A DNA stretch of 55,213 nt from Nostoc sp. JL34 (GCF_017114945.1 NZ_JABXKQ010000152.1:1-55213), one strand, 5' to 3'. Counted from the first letter of the stretch, positions 26,776-34,881 are shown. Translations and numbers: made by a program. The notes: generated by a model from the sequence alone, not told the origin.

Positions 26776-27966
26776 TTATTTTGAAGCGGCAGATAAGTTA
26801 ATGGGAGAGAGGACTGATGCCTCTACACCAAAAATTGTTGGTATGGATGCTTCTGGACGGCACAATAAACTCTTAGCAACTTGGAGTATGCAAATACCTT
26901 TATTACCAAAGGTTTTTTCGTGCTGAAGTTTGGCTTTAATAGCTTTAATCAAAGCCAAACCGCAAAACTGCATAACCCTCTGTAAGAAATCAGGACGATG
27001 TTCTAAAATTTCGGGGAAAGCAGTGAGATAAGCAGTCACCAACTCTCTAATAGAAGGTTGGAGCAGATGTAGCGGAGTTGTTGCTAGGCGTAAAGACTCT
27101 TGAATCGCCATCATTTTACTAGTAATCATGCTATGTAGCCAAAGTTGTAAGTAGCTGGCTATCAGTGTTCCTAAATCACTAGCTGGATCTCCCCAAGCGC
27201 CACGTTCCCAATCAATCAATCGAATAATACTCTCATCTGAAGAGGATTGACCAAAAGTAGCTTCTTCCCAACTCAGAGAGAGAAGAATATTGTTCAGTTT
27301 CAGATCGTTATGGGTTAAACAAGATGGGGTGAAGGCATTACTCAACTCTGCGATCGCCTGTCCTAAACTATCATAACGTTGATAAAGAGATAAAAACTTT
27401 AGCCCATCAGTAGGTAACTTACCAAAAACTGCCGGGGTAACTCTATCCATTCCAAGATTCAAGTTAGGAGTTCCTTGGCTGAATATATTTACCTTTTGGA
27501 AAAACTCCTGATAGTCTTGACGGTTAATAGTTCGGCGATGAACTGATGCCAAGGTAGTTCCAACAACCTTGGCAATCTCGATGGGAAATAAATTCAAATT
27601 CTTTTCTACATAAAAATCCATCAAATCCCGATAGTTCGTTAGATAATTGAAAACAATGATGGAATTATTTGCATCAAAATGTACTACCTCTGAAAAAGAT
27701 GAGCGAATATCGGTTAGTTCTGGGAAAGTTTGTAAAAAATTGTGAACTCGCCATTCTTTTAAAAACTCCCCATCTGTCTTGCCTTCTCTTTTGTGAGGCT
27801 CTTGCTTAATTAGGAGTTTCCGCTCATCTGGCAAGCTGATTAATAAATTAAAGTTTTTAGCAGGTATTAGATCGATTTTGATCAATAACTTTTCATTTTG
27901 AGTACATAATCCCTGAAGAGTTAGGTAATCAAAAGCATTTTGAGAACTCAACGAAAATGATACCAT
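26776..27966 (-). CDS. APH-fold phosphotransferase, candidate RiPP Ser/Thr kinase
   Basis: 396 residues. Catalytic-loop residues THND (218-221) with Asn226 and the metal-binding IDWE (251-254) are both present, plus a plausible ATP-binding Lys54 (LLIKQE). It should therefore be an active kinase of the aminoglycoside-phosphotransferase superfamily. Its pairing with a HopA1-like gene and small peptide genes suggests peptide Ser/Thr phosphorylation rather than antibiotic resistance. No strong ribosome binding site is seen before the ATG. The 409-base gap to the upstream peptide gene may hold a promoter. Confidence 0.85.
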   Translation of the reverse strand: MVSFSLSSQNAFDYLTLQGLCTQNEKLLIKIDLIPAKNFNLLISLPDERKLLIKQEPHKREGKTDGEFLKEWRVHNFLQTFPELTDIRSSFSEVVHFDANNSIIVFNYLTNYRDLMDFYVEKNLNLFPIEIAKVVGTTLASVHRRTINRQDYQEFFQKVNIFSQGTPNLNLGMDRVTPAVFGKLPTDGLKFLSLYQRYDSLGQAIAELSNAFTPSCLTHNDLKLNNILLSLSWEEATFGQSSSDESIIRLIDWERGAWGDPASDLGTLIASYLQLWLHSMITSKMMAIQESLRLATTPLHLLQPSIRELVTAYLTAFPEILEHRPDFLQRVMQFCGLALIKAIKAKLQHEKTFGNKGICILQVAKSLLCRPEASIPTIFGVEASVLSPINLSAASK

Positions 27967-28375
27967 AGCTTTAGATCAGTGTCAATTTTAACAACTAAAA
28001 CTTCTTGCATATTTAGAAGACATTTCTTAATAGATTAAGAACCTATGATATCTGTCTAAATATGTCTGGACTAATCAAACAAGACCTATTTTTGTCTTCG
28101 ACTGTACGAATCACTAATCAAGAAAATGTTCAAACAAGTCTAGGAATGTTTAGTTTTTAAGCTAAAAAACATCTAATTTGCATAAGAGAATTAAGCATAA
28201 TTCTTGTAGAGTGGGCATCTTGCCTGCCCTAATTATGCAAGTTATATGTGAAACAGTTTCTAATGGATGTATAATCCTCTTATTTGATTTTTGCGAAGCT
28301 AGGTACACATCTATTTCCTTCTTTCCTGTTCCATCCCTACACAAGTAATTTCAGTAACAAAATCTGATTGCTAAA
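27967..28375. other. Intergenic region upstream of the kinase gene
   Basis: 409 AT-rich bases on the minus-strand path between the divergent peptide gene and the kinase gene. GGGCATCTTGCCTGCCC at 28213-28229 is an interspersed Nostoc repeat word also seen near base 42. No gene accepted. Confidence 0.5.
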
Positions 28376-28588
28376 TTATTGAGTATTGAATGATTTTGCT
28401 AACTCTGCAACTTCATGGATAGTAAATGCCAACAATACAAAATTTAGATTTTTCGCACCATAATTCAAAAGCTGAGAAAGATCATCATCTGCACCAGCAT
28501 ATATAGATACACAATCCACGTTGTTCACCTTTATAAGGAAACTTTCTGAATCATCTATATACAGATCAGAAATGGTAATTTTTGACAT
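28376..28588 (-). CDS. Divergent small peptide, candidate RiPP precursor
   Basis: 70 residues. It starts with ITISDL, as does the peptide encoded at 31167. It then has the leader block DSESFLIKVNNVDCVSIYAG, which aligns to DSESFLNDLNNVDSITIYGG of the tandem copies. The junction is Ala-Gly rather than Gly-Gly. The putative core keeps LLxYGxKxxxFxLLAF and a late KS-aromatic motif (KSF). The only Cys is in the leader. It lies between the tandem copies and the kinase gene and probably belongs to the same locus. Confidence 0.75.
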   Translation of the reverse strand: MSKITISDLYIDDSESFLIKVNNVDCVSIYAGADDDLSQLLNYGAKNLNFVLLAFTIHEVAELAKSFNTQ

Positions 28589-28726
28589 GGATTTATATTC
28601 CCAAGAAACATTGATTGATCAATTAGTAAAGGTGAGCCGACTTAAGCATTAATTACTTAATAATCTAGCTCCGTGGTCAGGTAAAAAACTAATAAAATTG
28701 ATCAACTGCTCTAATTGAGCTTGATG

Positions 28727-28778
28727 AAGCAATACACAGCTTAATCTGAGGAGCTAGCGATTAAGCTGTGTATTGCTT
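28727..28778. repeat. Perfect 20-bp inverted repeat after the last tandem precursor
   Basis: AAGCAATACACAGCTTAATC at 28727-28746 and its exact reverse complement at 28759-28778, 12-base loop. The right arm overlaps the intergenic hairpin shared by all copies (28755-28786). In RNA this would be a very stable stem downstream of the copy at 28833-29102. It could end, attenuate or protect the precursor transcript. No T-run follows. Confidence 0.8.
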
Positions 28779-28832
28779 AATCGCTAATTCCAAAAGTCCT
28801 ACAGAGCAATGTTGCTCAGTAGTTAATTACAA

Positions 28833-29102
28833 TTACAAGTAAGTATCACTGTCGCTGTATGACTTGACGATGTGTGCAGTCAAGCTAGCTCCAAAGGCTA
28901 ATAGTCCAAACTCTTGTCCCTTAATGCCGTAAGCTAAAAGTGGGTCTAGACCTTCGGCAACGCTGGAAACATCACCACCACCACCACCACCACCATAAAT
29001 AGTGATGGAATCTACATTGTTCAAGTCATTGAGGAAACTTTCAGAATCTTGGAACAGTTCAGAACCAGTTGTATTTAGTTGGGAAAGAGCGATACTCGCC
29101 AT
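28833..29102 (-). CDS. Tandem small peptide copy 4, candidate RiPP precursor
   Basis: 89 residues, last of four tandem copies in the direction of transcription. Leader-like N-terminus (SELFQDSESFLNDLNNVDS) runs to a junction ITIYGG, followed by five more Gly, then a hydrophobic Gly-rich segment (PLLAYGIKGQEFGLLAFGAS) and the tail KSYSDSDTYL. No Cys. GGAG lies 9 bases before the ATG, identical in all copies. The tail differs from the others (DTYL instead of DAFL). Cyanobacterial double-glycine leader peptides share the SESFL...GG pattern. Confidence 0.88.
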   Translation of the reverse strand: MASIALSQLNTTGSELFQDSESFLNDLNNVDSITIYGGGGGGGDVSSVAEGLDPLLAYGIKGQEFGLLAFGASLTAHIVKSYSDSDTYL

Positions 29103-29222
29103 AATTTTCTCCTAAAATAATTGTCACAGTTCAGCAGAATTTGGTTGCGATTAAACTGTGTATTGCTTAATCGCTAATTCAAAAAGTCCTACAGAGCAAT
29201 GTCGCTCAGTAGTTAATTACAA

Positions 29223-29492
29223 TTACAAGAAAGCATCAGTGTCGCTATATGACTTGACTATGTGTGCAGTCAAGCTAGCTCCAAAGGCTAATAGTCCAAA
29301 CTCTTGTCCCTTAATGCCGTAAGCTAAAAGTGGGTCTAGACCTTCGGCAACGCTGGAAACATCACCACCACCACCACCACCACCATAAATAGTGATGGAA
29401 TCTACATTGTTCAAGTCATTGAGGAAACTTTCAGAATCTTGGAACAGTTCAGAACCAGTTGTATTTAGTTGGGAAAGAGCGATACTCGCCAT
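29223..29492 (-). CDS. Tandem small peptide copy 3, candidate RiPP precursor
   Basis: 89 residues, identical to copy 4 except near the C-terminus (SDTDAFL). The same seven-Gly run follows the Ile-Tyr. No Cys. The gap to copy 4 is 120 bases and contains the shared hairpin with one changed base in an arm (about 29147-29174). The strong DNA identity shows recent duplication or gene conversion. Confidence 0.88.
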   Translation of the reverse strand: MASIALSQLNTTGSELFQDSESFLNDLNNVDSITIYGGGGGGGDVSSVAEGLDPLLAYGIKGQEFGLLAFGASLTAHIVKSYSDTDAFL

Positions 29493-29534
29493 AATTTTCT
29501 CCTAAAATAATTGTCACACTTAGAACAGATTTGC

Positions 29535-29566
29535 TAGCGATTAAGCTGTGTATTGCTTAATCGCTA
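29535..29566. repeat. Intergenic hairpin shared by the precursor copies
   Basis: TAGCGATTAAG, loop CTGTGTATTG, CTTAATCGCTA: perfect 11-bp stem. The same element stands at 28755-28786 and 29909-29940, with decayed forms near 29147-29174 and 30292-30323. It always lies in the gap upstream of a copy's ribosome binding site or downstream of a copy. Confidence 0.85.
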
Positions 29567-29606
29567 ATTCAAAAAGTTTTACAGAGCAATGTCGCTCAGT
29601 AGTCAA

Positions 29607-29867
29607 TTACAAGAAAGCATCAGCGTCGCTATATGACTTGACGATGTGTGCAGTCAAGCTAGCTCCAAAGGCTAATAGTCCAAACTCTTGTCCCTTAATG
29701 CCGTAAGCTAAAAGTGGATCTAGATTGTTGCCAACATCAGAAACATCACTATCACCACCATAAATAGTGATGGAATCTACATTGTTCAAGTCGTTGAGGA
29801 AACTTTCAGAATCTTGGAACAGTTCAGAACCAGTGGTATTTAGTTGGGAAAGAGCAATACTCGCCAT
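29607..29867 (-). CDS. Tandem small peptide copy 2, variant junction
   Basis: 86 residues. Leader and second half match the other copies, but the seven-Gly run is replaced by GGDSDVSDVGNNLDP. The Gly-Gly itself is kept while the five extra Gly are lost. This pinpoints the conserved part of the junction and suggests that cleavage after the first Gly-Gly is what matters. Tail SDADAFL, no Cys. Same GGAG ribosome binding site. Confidence 0.88.
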   Translation of the reverse strand: MASIALSQLNTTGSELFQDSESFLNDLNNVDSITIYGGDSDVSDVGNNLDPLLAYGIKGQEFGLLAFGASLTAHIVKSYSDADAFL

Positions 29868-29908
29868 AATTTTCTCCTAAAATGATTGTCACACTTGAGC
29901 AGATTTGC

Positions 29909-29940
29909 TAGCGATTAAGCTGTGTATTGCTTAATCGCTA
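29909..29940. repeat. Intergenic hairpin shared by the precursor copies
   Basis: Same 11-bp stem and 10-base loop as at 29535, here in the gap between copy 1 and copy 2. Confidence 0.85.
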
Positions 29941-29980
29941 ATTCAAAAAGTTCTACAGAGCAATGTCGCTCAGTAGTCAA

Positions 29981-30250
29981 TTACAAGAAAGCATCACTGT
30001 CGCTGTATGACTTGACGATGTGTGCAGTCAAGCTAGCTCCAAAGGCTAATAGTCCAAACTCTTGTCCCTTAATGCCGTAAGCTAAAAGTGGGTCTAGACC
30101 TTCGGCAACGCTGGAAACATCACCACCACCACCACCACCACCATAAATAGTGATGGAATCTACATTGTTCAAGTCATTGAGGAAACTTTCAGAATCTTGG
30201 AACAGTTCAGAACCAGTTGTATTTAGTTGGGAAAGAGCAATACTCGCCAT
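29981..30250 (-). CDS. Tandem small peptide copy 1, candidate RiPP precursor
   Basis: 89 residues, first copy in the direction of transcription. Same leader block, ITIYGG plus five Gly, hydrophobic core segment and tail SDSDAFL; no Cys. Copies repeat with a period of 374-390 bases including their gaps. The promoter must lie in 30251-30970. The gene is followed by three further copies, so the locus may act by gene dosage for an abundant secreted peptide. Confidence 0.88.
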   Translation of the reverse strand: MASIALSQLNTTGSELFQDSESFLNDLNNVDSITIYGGGGGGGDVSSVAEGLDPLLAYGIKGQEFGLLAFGASLTAHIVKSYSDSDAFL

Positions 30251-31166
30251 AATTTTCTCCTAAAATAATCGTCGCAGTTCAGCAGATTTGGCAGTGATTA
30301 AGCTGTGTATTCCTTAACTGCTGATTTCATTTTTATTTGTAAATTTTATAAAAATCAAGCTTATAAACCTGATTGGTAAGACATAAATAAATAGGTTGCG
30401 TCTTTCTTTATGGTTTTATTTAATTAGTGATAATCATAAAATTTTTCAGGTTTATAGACTACGGGATAAACTGGGACTATTACAGCACGACGTAAATCCA
30501 GCCACCATCTCAATTAACTAGACAAGGCGCTTAAGCCACTTGGCAAACTAGTAAACTAGTATTAATATAATTGCTTTAGATAAGCTAGGGAGGCGTGGAG
30601 GCGAATAATTATGATTACTAATTCTTCCATCTAGCCCCGAATAATCACAGATTTTATAAATAACTTTCTTTAATCGAATTATGTTTGGATTTCAATCCGC
30701 TTGGGTTAGCGCCAAAAACCTTAAACTGTGTAGGTTTGGGAGCCACTGTGCCCTTGCGGTTTCCCGACTTGTACCATTCCGGGGAAGCAAGCTACGCGCA
30801 GCGTCTCCCCTTCTCTCAAAGGGAGAAGCAAGTGGCGTTTGAGGAACGAAACCCAACATTTCCGGGGATTTGTTGGGTTGCGCTTTGCTTAACCCAAGCT
30901 ACAATTTTCCAAACAGCCAAGCGTATTGGTTTAGATTTATGTATTCAATTAATGGCAAAAATATTTAAATAAAAATCGTGCGCTCTTAGATTAATTAAGA
31001 GCGCACGATTCTAACGACTATGAAATTATTCTTGCTCAAAATTGTTCAGGACTTACGCGAAAATTGCTAAAAAGCTTAATTTATCGAACCGCCATCGCGC
31101 AGCGTCTTGCAGAGAAGGCACCAAGAGCGCTGATAATTTGTAGACTGTGTGTAAGTCTTATTGTTC
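30251..31166. other. Upstream region of the tandem precursor genes, with interspersed repeats
   Basis: About 915 bases. 30251-30680 is AT-rich and is the likely promoter region. 30720-30910 is built of interspersed Nostoc repeats: the exact copy of 421-448 at 30779-30806, and a CCCAACA/TGTTGGG hairpin near 30850-30885. A terminator for the upstream gene lies at 30964-31010. GCGCAGCGTCTTGCAGAGAA near 31096 is another repeat word. Confidence 0.6.
30964..31010 (-). terminator. Strong terminator for the peptide gene at 31167
   Basis: On the minus strand: AATCGTGCGCTCTTA, 7-base loop, TAAGAGCGCACGATT, then TTTATTTAAATA. A perfect 15-bp stem with a T-rich tail, ~157 bases after the stop at 31167. 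It separates that gene from the four tandem copies, which therefore need their own promoter. Confidence 0.85.
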
Positions 31167-31403
31167 TCAAACACTAAGTTGCTGTCGTAGATCTACTATT
31201 TGTTCCTCTACATTATTTAGCCAATTATTAACACTCTCACTTAGTTCTTCTTTTGAAAGAATGCCAGAAGTATCTCCTTCGAGTTTTGTTTTTGTTTTTC
31301 TTCTTCCACCCTCTACAGTTCTCATTTCCCAAGTAGTTAGTTCAGTGAGTCGATTTTCGTCACTATTAGGATGTTGTAGGTCTGATATTGTTATTACTGC
31401 CAT
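31167..31403 (-). CDS. Small peptide with double-glycine leader
   Basis: 78 residues. Begins MAVITISDLQ (sharing ITISDL with the peptide at 28376). It has LTELTTWEMRTVEGG as a typical leader end with Gly-Gly at 37-38, then a charged, helical putative core (RRKTKTKLEGDTS and a ~25-residue helix to QQLSV). No Cys. The core is unrelated to that of the tandem copies, so this would be a different product sharing the same export route. GGAG precedes the ATG. It has its own terminator. Confidence 0.75.
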   Translation of the reverse strand: MAVITISDLQHPNSDENRLTELTTWEMRTVEGGRRKTKTKLEGDTSGILSKEELSESVNNWLNNVEEQIVDLRQQLSV

Positions 31404-31702
31404 TTCCTTGTCTCCACAAACATAATGAGATTAGTTAATCCATCCTGGAATAGCATGAAGCTATAAATCAATAATTCCTCTCTTCTATTGTGTAATTCTA
31501 TTTAAAAAAATCAAGCGCTTTAGAATAAAATTCTAGACAAAAATACTTGAAATATGTCTATAAAAGAGGTGTTTGGTATTAGTGAGAGTTAATGAATGCC
31601 TTGTCATACCTTTTTTCTTTAAAGTTGATGCCTATAAGTCAATCCAGATGAAAAGAGACACGATATATCGCATCTCTTCAGGTTTGGTGGTAGTTCGCAG
31701 GA

Positions 31703-33241
31703 TTAATTTTTGGCTTGTGGCTGCGAACCAGGAATTGTCACATCTATTGGTGTCACCTGTGCAGCTAGCTGCGTCAATGGCGGTTGAATGGCTGCTTGAT
31801 TCCCCACCACTAGAGTCACGATCTTTTCTGGTTTGAGGTATTCTCGTGCTACCCGTTGCACATCAGCAGCCGTGGTGGCGGCGACAGCTTTTTGATAGCG
31901 AAAGAGAAAATCAGCAGGATAGCCGTAATATTCGTATCGCATCAACCGTGATAAGGTTTGGCTGGGGTCTTGAAAGTTGAACACAAAGGAGTTGAGTGTA
32001 GACTCTTTGGCAAAAGCGAGTTCTTTTGCTGTCACTCTTTGAGTTTGGGTGCGCTTGATTTCAGCTTGTAAGGCTTTGACAAACTGCACGGTAGCATCCG
32101 ATCGCGTTTGTCCACCAGCAATAAATATGCCAGGATAGTCGAAACGGGGACTCCACTGGCCATAGACAGAGTAAGCTAAACCTTGGCGCGATCGCAATTC
32201 ATTAAATAAGCGTCCACCAAATCCATTTAACACCCCATTCAATACATCCAGCGCTGCATAATCGGGATTGTCGAACCGTCCACCCAAATGCCCAATCAGC
32301 ACACTACTCTGCGTCAGTTGTGGCTGATTGACAAAAAAGACTCCACCTGTATTAGCTGGCGAAACCTTTGGTAATGTGGGTTTAGCAATACCTGGGTTGC
32401 GGTTCCAGTCGCCAAACTTAGCTTGAACGAGCGATCGCATTTTCTTGGCATCAAAATCCCCCACAATCCCTAAAATCATATTATTGGGGTGGTAATATTG
32501 CTGATAAAACTTGAGCAAATCCTCACGGGAAATTTGATCTACAGTTGCATACTCTATGGTGCGAGCATAAGGACTATCTTTGCCATAGATCAACTTCCGA
32601 AATTCTCGACTAGCAATCCCATCTGGATCGTCATTGCGACGCGCAATGCCACCCTTAGCTTGTGTCTTAGCTAAGTCTAGCTTTTCTTGAGCAAATGCTG
32701 GCGATCGCAGCACCTCTGCAAACAGCCCAAACACTGTTTCTAAATCTTCACTGAGGGCGTCAAAGCTGGCACTACCAGCAGCTTCACTAATACTAGCTTC
32801 CACCGAAGCCGCGCGTTGTTCTAGTATCTCGTTGAGTTCATCAGCCGAATGCTTCTTAGTTCCCCCAGTTCGCATCACCGCGCCTGTAAAACCAGCTAAA
32901 CCAACTTTCTCTAATGGTTCCAAGCGATTGCCTGTCCGCACAAACGCCGTACCATTCACCAACGGTAACTCATGATCTTCCATCAAATAGACAACCAGGC
33001 CGTTTTGAAGCACAAACCGCTCATACTTGGGTAACTTGATCTCAGGTAGCGGTGGCAATTGCAACTCTGTGTAATGTTTTGCCTCAGCTGTCGCCGCCAG
33101 AGAAAAATTACAAGTTAAAAGTAAACACGTAAAAACAGCAACCAAAGCATAAATCAGACCCTTCCCATTTTGGATTTTGAATTGTTTACCCTTCACCTTA
33201 TACCTCTGCATATCTCTCTTCCTTTGCGGTTCGTTTTTCAT
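31703..33241 (-). CDS. M16 family peptidase-like subunit lacking the zinc motif
   Basis: 512 residues with an N-terminal signal or anchor (about 28-50). It has the two-lobed M16 layout with the C-terminal R/Y pair region (NELRSRQGLAYSVYG). The HxxEH zinc motif is replaced by GFTGAVM, so this is the non-catalytic partner of the gene just upstream. Start and stop overlap as ATGA (33238-33241), which implies translational coupling. M16B proteins act as such heterodimers. Probably periplasmic; substrates unknown. Confidence 0.9.
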   Translation of the reverse strand: MKNEPQRKRDMQRYKVKGKQFKIQNGKGLIYALVAVFTCLLLTCNFSLAATAEAKHYTELQLPPLPEIKLPKYERFVLQNGLVVYLMEDHELPLVNGTAFVRTGNRLEPLEKVGLAGFTGAVMRTGGTKKHSADELNEILEQRAASVEASISEAAGSASFDALSEDLETVFGLFAEVLRSPAFAQEKLDLAKTQAKGGIARRNDDPDGIASREFRKLIYGKDSPYARTIEYATVDQISREDLLKFYQQYYHPNNMILGIVGDFDAKKMRSLVQAKFGDWNRNPGIAKPTLPKVSPANTGGVFFVNQPQLTQSSVLIGHLGGRFDNPDYAALDVLNGVLNGFGGRLFNELRSRQGLAYSVYGQWSPRFDYPGIFIAGGQTRSDATVQFVKALQAEIKRTQTQRVTAKELAFAKESTLNSFVFNFQDPSQTLSRLMRYEYYGYPADFLFRYQKAVAATTAADVQRVAREYLKPEKIVTLVVGNQAAIQPPLTQLAAQVTPIDVTIPGSQPQAKN

Positions 33242-34881
33242 CCTTCTTTCGACAACAGCTTCCCAATCGTGCGATTTTTCGGCGTAAAAGTCTCCTTTGC
33301 CACCCGCTCAATATCAGCCGCTGTCACCGCCGAAATGTCATCCAACTGCTTAAACAAATTCCGCCAAGAGCCAGTTTTCACCTCATATTCCAACAATTGT
33401 TGAGCCATTCCCATATTGGAATCGAGGGTACGTAACAAACTCGCCCGTGCTTGGGTTTTCACCCGTTGCAAATCAGCCATAGCTACAGGCTCAGTTTTTA
33501 ATTTGTCAATTTCTTGGCGCAAAGCCACCGCCAACTCATCAACTGTATGACCAGGAGCCGTGAGAGCATAGAAAAAGATCAGGTTTGGGTACTTATCTCC
33601 AGGAAATCCACTGTAACCTTGAGCATTTAGCGCCAAACGCTGCTTTTCTACCAAAGACTTATACAACCGCGACGTGCGCCCATCACTTAATAAACTGCCA
33701 ATGATTTCATAGACGGCATTATCTGGATGAGTCACAGCCGGACGATGATAACCTTCTAAATACCAAGGTTGAGAAGCTAGCTGTAAAGTAACTTCCCGTG
33801 TTTGTTGTTGTGGCGGTTCCACCGGGATTTGTTCAACAGCTTTGGTTTTGGCTTGAAAGCGGCCAAAATAAGTTTGCGCCAGTTTTTTCACCTCAGCCGG
33901 CTTGACATCTCCGACAATAGCGATCGCTAAATTACTTGGTACGTAGTGAGTATCAAAAAAATTCTGGACATCTTCTGGTGTCAGATTGCGGATATCTTCG
34001 TCATAACCAATCACCGGACGCCTGTAGGGATGGACTTTATAAGCTGTATCGATAAATTTTTCCACCATCAATCCAATGGGTGAATTTTCCACCCGCATCC
34101 GTCGCTCCTCTAAAATTACATCTTTCTCTTTATAAAACTCACGACGAATTACCGGATCGAGAAATCGCTCCGACTCCAACGACATCCAAAGTTCTAGCTT
34201 ATTGGCAGGAAAGCTGTAGAAATAACGGGTGGCTTCAGTAGAAGTATTGGCATTTAAACCCACACCTCCCGCTTGTTCGACAATTTGCCCCAATTCGTTT
34301 TGCTTGACTAGTTTGGCTGCTTGCAATTCCACTTGCTCAAACTCAGTTTGTAATCGAGCAACCTCAGCTTTTTTGCCATCGGCTTTCGCTGTTTTAATTT
34401 GGGCATTCAACTGCTCTAAGGTGTCTAGTAGCGGTTTTTCTTTTTTGTAGTCTTGTGTACCAATGCGCGTCGTACCTTTAAACGCCAAATGTTCTAGAAA
34501 GTGAGCTACGCCAGTTTTGCCATTTGTCTCATCTACACCACCGACATTTGCATAAGTAAGAAAAGAAACCACGGGCGCTTGATGCCGTTCCAAGACAAGG
34601 AATTTTAGACCATTGTCGAGGCGAAACTCCGTTAACTGCTTGATGACTCGATCCAAATAAGGTTGGATCGAACTTTGAACTGGCGGGGTTTGAGATTCGA
34701 CTTTTTGAGGAGGAGGTGCCGTCTGAGTTTGAGCTAGAGCTACTTCTGGTAGTAATCCCCACAAGAGAACGCTCAAAGTCAACAAAGTGACAAACAACCG
34801 CCGCAATATGACAGATACTTGATCTGACCAATCCAAAATCCCCAATTTAAAATCCCAAATTGACCGACTGCTCTGGTTCAT
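33238..34881 (-). CDS. M16 family zinc peptidase, catalytic subunit
   Basis: 547 residues. Hydrophobic segment about 29-50 ends in ALAQT, a likely signal peptide. The zinc motif HFLEH stands at 127-131, and the distal Glu probably lies in the helix with LWMSLESERF. A Lys/Gln-rich coiled-coil insert (about 145-195) separates the two, longer than in minimal family members. The first ~20 residues come from repeat-like DNA, so the true start may be later. Paired with the inactive subunit downstream. It is close to the peptide genes, but such pairs occur widely in cyanobacteria, so a role in peptide processing is uncertain. Confidence 0.92.
   Translation of the reverse strand: MNQSSRSIWDFKLGILDWSDQVSVILRRLFVTLLTLSVLLWGLLPEVALAQTQTAPPPQKVESQTPPVQSSIQPYLDRVIKQLTEFRLDNGLKFLVLERHQAPVVSFLTYANVGGVDETNGKTGVAHFLEHLAFKGTTRIGTQDYKKEKPLLDTLEQLNAQIKTAKADGKKAEVARLQTEFEQVELQAAKLVKQNELGQIVEQAGGVGLNANTSTEATRYFYSFPANKLELWMSLESERFLDPVIRREFYKEKDVILEERRMRVENSPIGLMVEKFIDTAYKVHPYRRPVIGYDEDIRNLTPEDVQNFFDTHYVPSNLAIAIVGDVKPAEVKKLAQTYFGRFQAKTKAVEQIPVEPPQQQTREVTLQLASQPWYLEGYHRPAVTHPDNAVYEIIGSLLSDGRTSRLYKSLVEKQRLALNAQGYSGFPGDKYPNLIFFYALTAPGHTVDELAVALRQEIDKLKTEPVAMADLQRVKTQARASLLRTLDSNMGMAQQLLEYEVKTGSWRNLFKQLDDISAVTAADIERVAKETFTPKNRTIGKLLSKEG

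Noticed and set aside
26776..27966. Aminoglycoside resistance gene
   Set aside because: Only the fold is shared; neighbours (HopA1-like, GG peptides) point to peptide modification.
28162..28344. 60-codon open frame on the minus strand before the kinase gene
   Set aside because: Runs through an interspersed repeat word and shows no leader pattern or family; probably chance.
28755..30323. CRISPR-like array from regularly spaced repeats
   Set aside because: The period is ~380 bases and the spacers are near-identical genes, so this is a tandem gene duplication.
30685..30972. 95-codon open frame on the plus strand
   Set aside because: It is assembled from interspersed Nostoc repeats (30779-30806 equals 421-448) and a repeat hairpin; no ribosome binding site or family.
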